A program made the translations under genes and the position numbers. Source: CAVQNQ01 sp964427655 (lineage in GTDB: Bacteria; Acidobacteriota; Terriglobia; Bryobacterales; Bryobacteraceae). From it: DNA of 30,527 nt. Shown piece by piece: positions 23,472-30,527 of this stretch. The first letter of the stretch is position 1, and each line of letters opens with the position of its first letter. The stretch is taken from the NCBI GenBank assembly GCA_964427655.1, contig CAYRWE010000034.1, positions 1 to 30,527 of the forward strand, written 5' to 3'. Below the pieces are notes generated by a model, which ran no database searches, was not told where the DNA came from, and saw only the letters and a program-made list of their open reading frames with translations.

Positions 23472-23768
23472 TTAGCGCTTGGCGGGTTCCCCGATGATAA
23501 AAACCTTCTCATCGGGATGCAGGAGTTTCAGCCGCTCGCGGATTTCCAGCTCCTGGTCGGAGGCGCTGTCCTCGAGCCGCTTGATGCGATCGCGCTTACG
23601 CTCGATCTCCTGGGCCAGCGAGGTATTGCGCGTCTCCAGCTCGTGTATCTGCTGCCGCTTGTCGTTGAGCGCCGCCACGCCGCGCGGTCCGCGCAACGTG
23701 AAAAACGCATAAGTCAACACCAGCAGGAGGGATATGAAGTAGGCCGAGCGCGCCAGGGGAGCTTTCAT
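23472..23768 (-). CDS. ftsB: FtsB/DivIC-like septum formation initiator
   Basis: 98 residues from ATG 23768; a start at 23813 would add 15 atypical residues. The architecture matches FtsB/DivIC: short cytosolic N-terminus, one transmembrane helix (SAYFISLLLVLTYAFFTLRG), and a periplasmic coiled coil (LNDKRQQIHELETRNTSLAQEIERKRDRIKRLEDS). A conserved-looking C-terminal segment follows (ASDQELEIRERLKLLHPDEKVFII), where 'E..IRE.L....P.E..' is typical of the Pfam DivIC family. It would form part of the FtsQ-FtsL-FtsB division complex. Single gene, divergent from cutA. Confidence 0.82.
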   Translation of the reverse strand: MKAPLARSAYFISLLLVLTYAFFTLRGPRGVAALNDKRQQIHELETRNTSLAQEIERKRDRIKRLEDSASDQELEIRERLKLLHPDEKVFIIGEPAKR

Positions 23769-23834
23769 GGGACTTATGGCCTGGAAGATAATAGTAACAT
23801 CGTGTAGCGCCATTTACTCGCAGATTTTTTTAAA

Positions 23835-24167
23835 ATGACCGATAAGATTGTCATTCTCAGCACTTGCTCCGGCCAAGAGGAAGCCGGAAAGATCGCCCGC
23901 CTGCTGGTGGAAGAGCGGCTGGCGGCCTGCGTCAACGTGGTTCCCGGAATACGCAGCACCTATCGCTGGCAAGGGGCCGTCGAGACGGCGGACGAATGCC
24001 TGTTGGTCATCAAGACGTCGCGAGCGTTGTTCGAGGAAGTGTGCGCCGCGATCGAGAAGAACCACTCGTATGAGATCCCCGAGGCGATCGCCCTGCCGCT
24101 CGTCGAGGGTGCGCCCAACTATATGAACTGGCTCCATCTGAACCTGAGAGGCGAAGGCGGCGAGTAA
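23835..24167 (+). CDS. cutA: Divalent cation tolerance protein CutA
   Basis: 110 residues, the family length; CutA forms a trimer related in fold to PII proteins, with a debated role in metal tolerance. Family blocks are present: LSTCSGQEEAGKIARLLVEERLAACVNVVPGIRSTYRWQG, then ECLLVIKTSRALFEEV, HSYEIPEAIALPLVEGAPNYMNWL. The start ATG is preceded by AT-rich CAGATTTTTTTAAA without a Shine-Dalgarno, unlike neighbouring genes. It lies divergent from ftsB across a 66-base AT-rich gap that probably holds promoters for both. The HAD phosphatase gene follows after 22 bases. Confidence 0.95.
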   Translation: MTDKIVILSTCSGQEEAGKIARLLVEERLAACVNVVPGIRSTYRWQGAVETADECLLVIKTSRALFEEVCAAIEKNHSYEIPEAIALPLVEGAPNYMNWLHLNLRGEGGE

Positions 24168-24189
24168 CTGGCATGGGATACAATCGAAG

Positions 24190-24861
24190 TTGACTCCCCG
24201 TTCAGCTCCCAGCCTGGCATTGATCTTCGACATGGATGGCGTGATCATCGATTCCCATCCGGTGCATCGCAAGGCTTGGGAGGTTTTCAACCGAGGCTTC
24301 GGACTGGAGATGACCACGGCGATGGAGGAGCGCAACCTGGGTAAGCGCAACGACGACATCATCCGGGATTTCTATGGGGATGGTCTCTCCGCCGCCGAGG
24401 TTGCCGCGCGCAGCGCCGCCAAGGAAGAGATGTACCGGCACATGGTTCGCGGGCGGGTCGAGGATTTGCTGGTGCCCGGCCTGCGCGCTTTTCTCGAGCG
24501 GCACCGGGACGCGCCCATGGCGCTGGCCAGTAACGCCGAGCCGGAAAACATCGCCTTGCTTCTGGAAGAGACCGGAATGAAGGCATACTTCCAGGTGGTG
24601 CTGGACGGCCACCAGGTCAGCCGTCCCAAGCCCGATCCCGAGATTTACCGGCGGGCCGCGGAACTGCTGGGAGTCGCGGCTTCCCGTTGCGTGGTATTCG
24701 AGGATTCGCTGGCCGGAGTGGCTGCCGGCCGGGCCGCGGGTATGGCGGTTATCGGCATCCGTACTACCTTCGGCAACTTGCCAGGTACGGACCTGACGGT
24801 GGATGATTTCCTAAACGGGGATTTGGATCCATGGCTGGACGCCCGAAGCCGCGTCGCATGA
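24190..24861 (+). CDS. HAD-family phosphatase/phosphomutase (beta-phosphoglucomutase-like)
   Basis: 223 residues from TTG 24190; an ATG at 24174 is out of frame. All four HAD motifs are intact: DMDGVIIDS (D14 nucleophile, D16 acid/base), ASNAE (S114), SRPKPDPEIY (K147) and VVFEDSLAGVAAG (E171, D172). The cap is a helical insert after motif I, as in subfamily IA members such as beta-phosphoglucomutase and phosphoglycolate-type phosphatases, so a small phosphorylated metabolite is the likely substrate. Which one is unclear. Its 3' end overlaps the next gene by 31 bases (ATG 24831) or four bases (ATGA at 24858-24861). Confidence 0.9.
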   Translation: MTPRSAPSLALIFDMDGVIIDSHPVHRKAWEVFNRGFGLEMTTAMEERNLGKRNDDIIRDFYGDGLSAAEVAARSAAKEEMYRHMVRGRVEDLLVPGLRAFLERHRDAPMALASNAEPENIALLLEETGMKAYFQVVLDGHQVSRPKPDPEIYRRAAELLGVAASRCVVFEDSLAGVAAGRAAGMAVIGIRTTFGNLPGTDLTVDDFLNGDLDPWLDARSRVA

Positions 24862-27209
24862 CCCGTCTGCGCAGCGCACTGCTGGCTGTGGCGGTATTGG
24901 TGTGGCTGCCCGCGGCGGCCCAAACGAGCCTCCCGCTGGACGCCCTCAACGCGCGCATCCCCGCCGATTTCAGCCCCCTACACGCCGGAGAAAAGGTGCA
25001 AGTGGAAGGCGTGGTGAGCGTTCCGGCGATGCATTTTTCGAGCCGCAACACGCTGGCCATCCAGAATGGCGCGGGCGGCATCTTCCTCGAAACTCCTCCG
25101 GGCGACCTGGGCCTTGAAGCCCTCCATCCCGGCGACCGGGTACAGGTGCAAGGCACCCTGCGGTCCTCGTATGGGACGCCCGTGATCGTTCCGGAAGGCA
25201 TTGTCATATTGGACCGGCAGGCGGCCCCGGCGCCGGCTCGGGTGCCGTTGAAGGACTTGCAGGGGTTCCGCTACCTGGGAAAGCTGGTGCGCACGGAAGG
25301 CCGGGTGGTGGAAACCGGCGAGAATACCGGCGGCGCGTTTATCGATCTGGCGGGAAGTTCGAATGTCTTCCGGCTTTTCGTTCCGGAAGCCGTCGGCGAG
25401 CCGATGCCGGATGTGAGCCGGTTCAACACCGGCGACAAAGTGATGGCCACCGGCGTGGCGCATCAGTTCTGCACCGGGCCGCCCTATAACAAATCGTTCG
25501 AACTGCTGGTGGACGACCCGGCGTCGATTGTGCGCCTCGACCAGGGCTGGTTCATTCCGCCGCTGACGCTGGCGATCGCCACCACTTTGGTGCTGCTGGC
25601 GAGCTTTTTCCTGTGGAGCCGCGAGCACCGCATGAACGGGCAGCGGGAGCGGCTGCGCCGGACGTTTCATCTTGCCGAGGAGATTCTGGGCGCTTGCTCG
25701 GCGGAGGCCATCCTGAAGCTGCTGGCCGAGACTTTGCCCGCTATCCTCGGTATCACCGGCGTACACCTCTACGTGCACAACCGCGCGGCTAAGACGCTGG
25801 ACGAAGTAACCGCCGAAGGGGGCGAGCCGGTTTCGACCTCGCTGGCGGAGCCGGCCGGCGGCGCGCCCGCCGGAGCGGTGGCCTGTTTCCACTACCGCAC
25901 CCTGCTGGCGATTCCGGACATCGGGCGCAGCCCGTTTCCCATAGCTCCCCGGGAAGGCGGCGAACCGAAATCTCTGCTGCTGATTCCCATGCAGGCGCAG
26001 GGCGAACTGGTAGGCGTGCTGGAGCTCGATCAGGACAACCGCACGCGCGACTTCACGGCCGATGAGCAGGCGCTGGGGCAGCACCTTGGCAACCAGATCG
26101 CCGTGGCCATCCGGCTGCTCGACCAGCGCTCCGTTCAGGAGCAGCTCTTCCGGACCGAGAAGCTGGCGGCCGCGGGACGGCTGATCTCGGGTGTGGTGAA
26201 CGAGCTGCAAGCGCCGCTGGCTTCCATCTCGGAACTGGCGATGCGCGCGCAGGAGAGAGAGCACGCGGGGCCGGCCGGGCGGGAGATTTCGGCCATCGCC
26301 GCCGAAGCCCAGAAAGCCTCCGGGATGGTATCGCGGCTGGTCTCGTTCGCGGCGGAGCAGGTGGAGGCGCGGCCGGTCTGCATCAATACGCTGCTGCACA
26401 ATCTGATTGAGTTCCGGGAAGGAGATTGGAAGGCTTCCGGCATACGCGTGCGCAACCTGACCAGCCGCGAGCCGCTCTACGTGCTGGGATCGCAGGGCCA
26501 GCTAGAACAGGCCTTTCTGAATATGCTGGTGCACGCGGAGCAGTCGCTCGAGGGAGCGCCGCAGAAGGTCCTGACGATCCGTACCAGCGTGCTGGCCAAG
26601 CGGCTGGTCGTGGAGGTGGGTTTTTCGGCGCCGCCCGAATCGCGCCAGGCGGGCGAGACCGCGGCGGTACTGGGTTTGACACGCACGGTGGTGGCGGGAC
26701 ATGGCGGCGAGGTTCGCCTGATCGAGAAGGCCAACGCCGATCCGCGCTTCGAGGTGGAACTGCCGGCTCTGGCCCGCGAGCGCGTTTCGCCGGTCTTCGC
26801 TCCGGAGGCCCCGCTGGCGGATTATGGCCGCCGCATGACCGCGCTGGTGATCGATGGCGATGACGCCGCGCAGCGCCAACTGGTGGCGCTGCTGGCTTCG
26901 CGCACCTTCCGCGTGGTTCCGGTGGATAACGCCGACACGGCCCTGGAGCTGAGCCAGCGTATGCGCTTCGACATAGCCTTCTGTTCGCTGCACGCCCCCG
27001 GATTAAATTGGGTGGAGCTTTCCGAACGGATGCAGGCCCACGTAAGCGCCTTCATCCTGCTCTCGGATGGCTACGATGCCGAACTGGCGGCCGATTTCGA
27101 GGGGGAGGGGCGCTTCGTGCTGGCGCGGCCGGTTCAGGAGGCCGATTTGAAGCGCGTGCTGGAAGCCATCGAGCCGCGCGGTTCCGCCGTGCGCACGGGC
27201 GCGGCGTAG
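24831..27209 (+). CDS. Membrane sensor with GAF, degenerate histidine kinase and degenerate receiver domains
   Basis: 792 residues from ATG 24831; ATG 24858 (ATGA overlap with the HAD stop) is an equally good start. Order: signal peptide (to about 31); two OB-fold-like repeats, about 50-128 and 145-236 (VQVEGVV...NTLAIQNGAGGIFLE...PGDRVQVQGTL); membrane helix 241-262; GAF domain about 280-430; then a kinase-like core. The H-box reads GVVNELQAPL, with Asn457 where the phosphoacceptor histidine belongs. The N-box reads LNMLVHAEQ, with His568 for the Mg-binding asparagine. The DxGxG loop is replaced by VGFSAPPE, and the ATP lid is nearly gone before LGLTRTVVAGHGG. The receiver (about 670-785) has Ser719 in FDIAFCSLHAP where the phosphoacceptor aspartate should be. 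Overall fold is retained without phosphotransfer residues. A non-enzymatic binding or sensing role is inference. Confidence 0.85.
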   Translation: MAGRPKPRRMTRLRSALLAVAVLVWLPAAAQTSLPLDALNARIPADFSPLHAGEKVQVEGVVSVPAMHFSSRNTLAIQNGAGGIFLETPPGDLGLEALHPGDRVQVQGTLRSSYGTPVIVPEGIVILDRQAAPAPARVPLKDLQGFRYLGKLVRTEGRVVETGENTGGAFIDLAGSSNVFRLFVPEAVGEPMPDVSRFNTGDKVMATGVAHQFCTGPPYNKSFELLVDDPASIVRLDQGWFIPPLTLAIATTLVLLASFFLWSREHRMNGQRERLRRTFHLAEEILGACSAEAILKLLAETLPAILGITGVHLYVHNRAAKTLDEVTAEGGEPVSTSLAEPAGGAPAGAVACFHYRTLLAIPDIGRSPFPIAPREGGEPKSLLLIPMQAQGELVGVLELDQDNRTRDFTADEQALGQHLGNQIAVAIRLLDQRSVQEQLFRTEKLAAAGRLISGVVNELQAPLASISELAMRAQEREHAGPAGREISAIAAEAQKASGMVSRLVSFAAEQVEARPVCINTLLHNLIEFREGDWKASGIRVRNLTSREPLYVLGSQGQLEQAFLNMLVHAEQSLEGAPQKVLTIRTSVLAKRLVVEVGFSAPPESRQAGETAAVLGLTRTVVAGHGGEVRLIEKANADPRFEVELPALARERVSPVFAPEAPLADYGRRMTALVIDGDDAAQRQLVALLASRTFRVVPVDNADTALELSQRMRFDIAFCSLHAPGLNWVELSERMQAHVSAFILLSDGYDAELAADFEGEGRFVLARPVQEADLKRVLEAIEPRGSAVRTGAA

Positions 27210-27214
27210 GCGTT

Positions 27215-28540
27215 TCAGCCGCGCTCGAGCCAGCGCGCCCGGCGCAGGTGCGCCATCAGGAACAGTACCCCAAACCCGGCTATCAGCCCCAAGGTGGCTC
27301 CCAGGCCGATGAGCTGCGGCTGGAACGAGGCCAGTCTCCAGGTGACGATCATATTTAATGTCACGGCCAGAGCCGCGGCCGCGACCGGCGGCCAGGGGCG
27401 CTCCAGAGCGAACAGCGAACGGGCCTCGATCTCAATCAGGCTCCAGCCCACCAGCGCCGGACCCAGCCCGAGAAAGACCGCCGAAACCAGGCGCGTCGAT
27501 TCGGCCGTGAAGCTGCCGCGCTGGAAGAAGAGCGCGATGGCGGGCCGCCGGAAGGCCAGCGCGAAGGCGCAGCCGGCTACCGCCACCAAGGCGGTAAGCG
27601 CCACCGTGCGATCGATGAGCCGGAAAGCCTCCCGCAGCCGCTGCACGCTACGCAGGCGGGCGATTTCCGGCAGCAGCGAATTGGAGATGGGGTTGACCAG
27701 CAGGGCCATCGGAACCCCCACGCCGCGCATGCAATAATCCAGCGCCGCGGCCATTCCGGGACCGGCATGGGTGGCGTAGGCGCGCGTGAAGGTGATGTTC
27801 AGCCCCAGCCCGGCCGCATAGGCGACGAAGAGCGCCGGCTTGGCGAGAATCTCGCGTGAGGGAACCGGGCAGGCAGGTGCGCCGGCGGTATCGAGGCCTC
27901 GCCGCGCCGCGAAGTAGACGATGGCAAGCTGCGCCAGCGCCCCGGCCGTGTATCCGATGGCGAAGGCGTATACACCTACAAACTTCCAAAGGCTGAGCGC
28001 GCCGGCGATGGTGAACAGGTTGAGCGCCGCCTGGTAGAAGGCCGTGGGCGCGAAACGGCGCGCGGTGAAGAGCAGGGCATAATGCACGGCGGCGATGCCG
28101 GCGGCCACCGTGGAAAGCGAGAGGATGCGCATGTTGGTGACGGCCGTCGAGAAGTAGCGCGGGTCCAGCCCAGGCGCCAGCACGTGCATCAGCCAGGGAG
28201 CGCTCAGAACCACGGTCGCGGTGATAGCCGCGAAGACCAACCCGAAGATGCGGCTCAGCTTAAGGAAGAGGGCCGTGCGCGCGGCGCCCTGGCAAGCCGT
28301 CAGCATGGGGACAAAAGTGAAGACCATGCTGTTGATGAGCACGGAATTCAGCGTGTCGAGGGGGCCGATGGCTACCGCCAGCGAATCGGCCCGGCTGTGC
28401 GTGCCCAGCAGATAGGCCATCAGGCCGACACGCACCACGCCCAGAACATTGCCCGTCAGCACCCCGGCCGCGAGCGTCAGACCTCCGCGCACCAGCGGGT
28501 TTCCGGCCGCGCGCGAGAGCATGCGTCCCGCGCCCGGCAC
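27215..28540 (-). CDS. murJ: MurJ/MviN-family lipid II flippase-like protein
   Basis: 441 residues from GTG 28540 (ATG 28522 is the alternative). It belongs to the MOP superfamily. The N-terminal AAGVLTGNVLGVVRVGLMAYLLGTHSRADSLAVAIG resembles the conserved first helices of MurJ, including the arginine and the A-D pair. FQRGSFTAESTRLVSAVFLGLGPALVGWSLIEIEARSLFALERPWPPV matches the conserved MurJ C-terminal core. MurJ moves lipid-linked peptidoglycan precursors across the inner membrane. Typical members are about 500-520 residues with 14 helices; this one seems shorter by about two helices at the C-terminus, so it may be a MurJ-like paralogue. It lies 31 bases downstream of tpx, and its stop is five bases from the convergent sensor gene end. 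Confidence 0.82.
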   Translation of the reverse strand: MPGAGRMLSRAAGNPLVRGGLTLAAGVLTGNVLGVVRVGLMAYLLGTHSRADSLAVAIGPLDTLNSVLINSMVFTFVPMLTACQGAARTALFLKLSRIFGLVFAAITATVVLSAPWLMHVLAPGLDPRYFSTAVTNMRILSLSTVAAGIAAVHYALLFTARRFAPTAFYQAALNLFTIAGALSLWKFVGVYAFAIGYTAGALAQLAIVYFAARRGLDTAGAPACPVPSREILAKPALFVAYAAGLGLNITFTRAYATHAGPGMAAALDYCMRGVGVPMALLVNPISNSLLPEIARLRSVQRLREAFRLIDRTVALTALVAVAGCAFALAFRRPAIALFFQRGSFTAESTRLVSAVFLGLGPALVGWSLIEIEARSLFALERPWPPVAAAALAVTLNMIVTWRLASFQPQLIGLGATLGLIAGFGVLFLMAHLRRARWLERG

Positions 28541-28571
28541 CGGCAGTAACTCCGTGGATCTCAGCGCGCCC

Positions 28572-29093
28572 TCAAGCCGTGACGGAAAGCGCGTTGCGCG
28601 CCGCCGCCAGCGCGGCTTCGTAATTCGGGAAATCGGCCACTTCCTTCACGTATTCCACGTAGCGGATGCGGTTCACCTGATCGATGACGAAAATGGCGCG
28701 GCTTTCGATGCGCAGCTCCTTAATGAGCGTTCCGTAGGCGGCGCCGAAAGAGCCATCCTTGTGATCGGAAAGCATCTTCACGTTGTTCACGCCGAAAGCG
28801 CCGCACCAGCGGGTCTGGGCGAAGGGCAGGTCCACGCTCACGGTCAGAATATCCACGCCGGGGAGCTTCGAAGCGGCTTCGTTGAAGTGCTTGGTCTGCG
28901 CGTCGCAGACGGGGGTGTCGAGCGAGGGAACCACGCTGACGATGCGCACGTGGTTGCCGGTGTCTTTCAAGGTGACGGGTTTGAGGCCGTTATCCACGAC
29001 CGTGAAATCGGGGGCGGCGTCCCCGGGCTTCAGTTCCGGGCCTACCAACGTCAGAGGATTGCCTTTGAGAGTCGTTGCTCCTGGTCTTTCCAT
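28572..29093 (-). CDS. tpx: Thiol peroxidase (Tpx-type peroxiredoxin)
   Basis: 173 residues. It reduces hydrogen and alkyl peroxides using thioredoxin. The peroxidatic cysteine C63 is in SVVPSLDTPVCDAQT, the Tpx signature, and resolving cysteine C97 is in TRWCGAFG, the spacing of atypical 2-Cys Tpx. The N-terminal TLKGNPLTLVGPELKPGDAAPDF is also characteristic. On the minus strand GGAGGAGC lies directly before the ATG (complement of 29096-29103), one of the strongest ribosome binding sites in the window, consistent with high expression. It is 30 bases after the DUF255 gene and 31 bases before murJ, so likely the middle of an operon. Confidence 0.96.
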   Translation of the reverse strand: MERPGATTLKGNPLTLVGPELKPGDAAPDFTVVDNGLKPVTLKDTGNHVRIVSVVPSLDTPVCDAQTKHFNEAASKLPGVDILTVSVDLPFAQTRWCGAFGVNNVKMLSDHKDGSFGAAYGTLIKELRIESRAIFVIDQVNRIRYVEYVKEVADFPNYEAALAAARNALSVTA

Positions 29094-29123
29094 TGCTCCT
29101 CCAGTAAGTTAGGGGTGAATATC

Positions 29124-30527
29124 CTATTCTAGCAATTCGGCCAATTCAGCCGGCTCGGAAACCGGCAACTGGCAAACAAAATCGCGGCAGACGTACGCGG
29201 CGGCACGGCCGTCCAGCTTGTGCATCCCGGCGATGGCGGGGTGGGCGCCCGCAAGATCGCGGCGCGCTTCGTCCGAATCCACCAGCAGCACGATTCGGTT
29301 AGGCACGAAATGGCGCAACAATTCGCGGAGTAGAGCGCGCGTGTCGGCGGCATGCCGGTCGCCGGCCACCACGATCTCGCGGCGCTCGCCGAGGTGGAAT
29401 TCGAGCGCGCCCAGCATCTGGGGTAGCGCCGCGGGCATGGCCACCAACCGGGGCGCGAAAGCAGCGAGCGTCTTTTCGGCGGCCTCGCGCAGATCCGGCC
29501 GGTTGGTCATGGCGGAGAGGCGCAGCAGGTTCAGCACCATTACGGAATTGCCGGAGGGCTCGGCGCCATCGTAATCTTCCTTGACGCGTATCACCAGGCC
29601 GCTATCGGGCGCGGAGCCGAAGAAACCGCCGGCCGCGGGGTCCTCGAACAGCTCGCGGGCCTTTTCGGCGAGCCGCAGGGCCAGATCCAGCCAGCGCGGG
29701 TCGAACTGGGCTTCATAGAGATCCAGCAAACCTTGCGCGAACATGGCGTAATCGTCGAGAAAGCCCGGAATGGCGGCCTCACCCTGGCGATAGCGACGCA
29801 GCAGCAGGCCGGTGGCGGGGTCGTAGAGGCGGCCGGCGATGAACTCGGCGGCGCGGCGAGCGGCATCGGCGTAGCGCGGCTCTTCGAGGACCGCTCCGGC
29901 CAGCGCGCAGGCCGAAATCATGAGCCCGTTCCAGGCGGTCAGCACTTTGTCATCGAGATGCGGACGCGGGCGCGCCGCGCGGGCTTCGAGCAGAATGCGC
30001 ACAGCTCGGTCCAAGGCGGCGCGCACCTCTTCGATTTCGCGGCCGAACTGGCGGGCGGTCTCTTCGATGGTGTGAGCCTGAAAGAGAATATTGCGGCCGC
30101 CGAATTCGCCGTGCGGGTCGTTCGAAACGTTGCCGCTTTCCTGGACGCCGTAGCGGTACGCGAACCAATCGGCCGCCGGCGCGCCTACTAAGGCGCGGAT
30201 CTCGGCGGCGCTCCAAATGTAGAAAGCGCCTTCGCTCTTCGACTCCGGCCGGGCGGGATCGGCGGCGCTATCGGCATCCTCCGCCGAATAGAAGCCGCCC
30301 TCTTGCCCGGTCATGTCGCGCAGGACATAATCCAGGATGTCGCGGGCCGTCGCGGCATAGAGCGCGTCGCCGGTGACCTGGAAAGCCTCCAAATAGGAGG
30401 TAGCGAGCTGCGCCTGGTCGTAGAGCATCTTCTCGAAATGTGGCACGAACCAGCGGTCGTCTACCGAGTAGCGGTGGAAGCCGCCGCCGAGCTGATCGTG
30501 CATGCCGCCCTTGGCCATCTCGCGCAG
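29124..30527 (-). CDS. DUF255/YyaL-like thioredoxin-domain protein, C-terminal part (5' truncated by window edge)
   Basis: 467 residues are visible; the frame continues to the window edge (LRE precedes the internal Met at 30518), so the N-terminal thioredoxin-like DUF255 domain is outside. The visible portion is the (alpha/alpha)6-barrel region: GGMHDQLGGGFHRYSVDDRW, FVPHFEKMLYDQAQLATSYL, GGFYSAEDADS, EGAFYIWSAAEI, KVLTAWNGLMISACALAGA. These are conserved signatures of the YyaL/SSP411 (spermatogenesis-associated protein 20) family. Biochemical activity is not established. It ends in CRDFVCQLPVSEPAELAELLE. It is transcribed with tpx and murJ. Confidence 0.9.
   Translation of the reverse strand: MREMAKGGMHDQLGGGFHRYSVDDRWFVPHFEKMLYDQAQLATSYLEAFQVTGDALYAATARDILDYVLRDMTGQEGGFYSAEDADSAADPARPESKSEGAFYIWSAAEIRALVGAPAADWFAYRYGVQESGNVSNDPHGEFGGRNILFQAHTIEETARQFGREIEEVRAALDRAVRILLEARAARPRPHLDDKVLTAWNGLMISACALAGAVLEEPRYADAARRAAEFIAGRLYDPATGLLLRRYRQGEAAIPGFLDDYAMFAQGLLDLYEAQFDPRWLDLALRLAEKARELFEDPAAGGFFGSAPDSGLVIRVKEDYDGAEPSGNSVMVLNLLRLSAMTNRPDLREAAEKTLAAFAPRLVAMPAALPQMLGALEFHLGERREIVVAGDRHAADTRALLRELLRHFVPNRIVLLVDSDEARRDLAGAHPAIAGMHKLDGRAAAYVCRDFVCQLPVSEPAELAELLE

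Noticed and set aside
24978..26399. Minus-strand frame opposite the sensor gene
   Set aside because: Gln/Arg/His-rich antisense shadow of a multidomain plus-strand gene.

Overview
The window reads as ordinary chromosome from a GC-rich, Gram-negative bacterium. I infer Acidobacteriota, most likely Bryobacterales/Solibacter-like. The reasons are the high GC with dense overlapping genes, an outer-membrane and periplasm gene set (beta-barrel protein, HtrA, M48 protease, POTRA-like domain), the abundance of exported PDZ, HEAT and DUF4097 proteins, and a dispersed palindromic repeat (arm beginning GGGCAAGCTAAAGC) of a kind I associate with that group. No tRNA, rRNA, CRISPR array, insertion sequence or prophage was seen, and no gap between genes exceeds about 300 bases.

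Layout. 1-2939 (+): 3' two thirds of gyrA, then a LarE-type sulfur transferase. 3019-6325 (+): an envelope quality-control run with a small membrane protein, a lipoprotein HtrA protease, an M48 metalloprotease and an outer-membrane beta-barrel protein. 6410-8137 (-): a polytopic GT-C-like membrane protein. 8235-11843 (+): an ECF sigma factor operon (sigma factor, zinc-finger anti-sigma factor with a C-terminal HEAT domain, DUF4097-like exported protein, double-PDZ exported protein). 11906-14843 (+): DUF1385 membrane protein, then the conserved prfA-prmC pair for translation termination. 14874-17380 (+): a small conserved-looking protein, a short TolQ/ExbB-like channel fragment and ilvD. 17381-17598: a perfect inverted repeat and a structured leader. 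17599-19528 (+): cheR-cheB. 19536-21222 (-): a three-gene unit with a 52-residue glycine-zipper protein, a zinc-ribbon membrane protein and an exported POTRA/HEAT protein. 21289-23448 (+): a Tat-exported tandem alpha/beta-hydrolase. 23472-23768 (-): ftsB-like. 23835-27209 (+): cutA, a HAD phosphatase and a large membrane sensor whose kinase and receiver domains both look catalytically dead. 27215-30527 (-): a DUF255 protein (5' end outside the window), tpx and a murJ-like flippase, probably one operon.

The common theme is envelope maintenance: proteases, sigma/anti-sigma control, cell division, lipid II flipping and peroxide defence. The rest is housekeeping (gyrase, RF1 and its methyltransferase, branched-chain amino acid synthesis). 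The observations most worth a second look are the degenerate two-component-like sensor (24831-27209), the HEAT-fused anti-sigma operon, the orphan ExbB-like half-protein beside ilvD, and a dispersed repeat that has become part of a signal peptide (9765-9900). I did not find an unmistakable new multi-gene system; these are the strongest leads.
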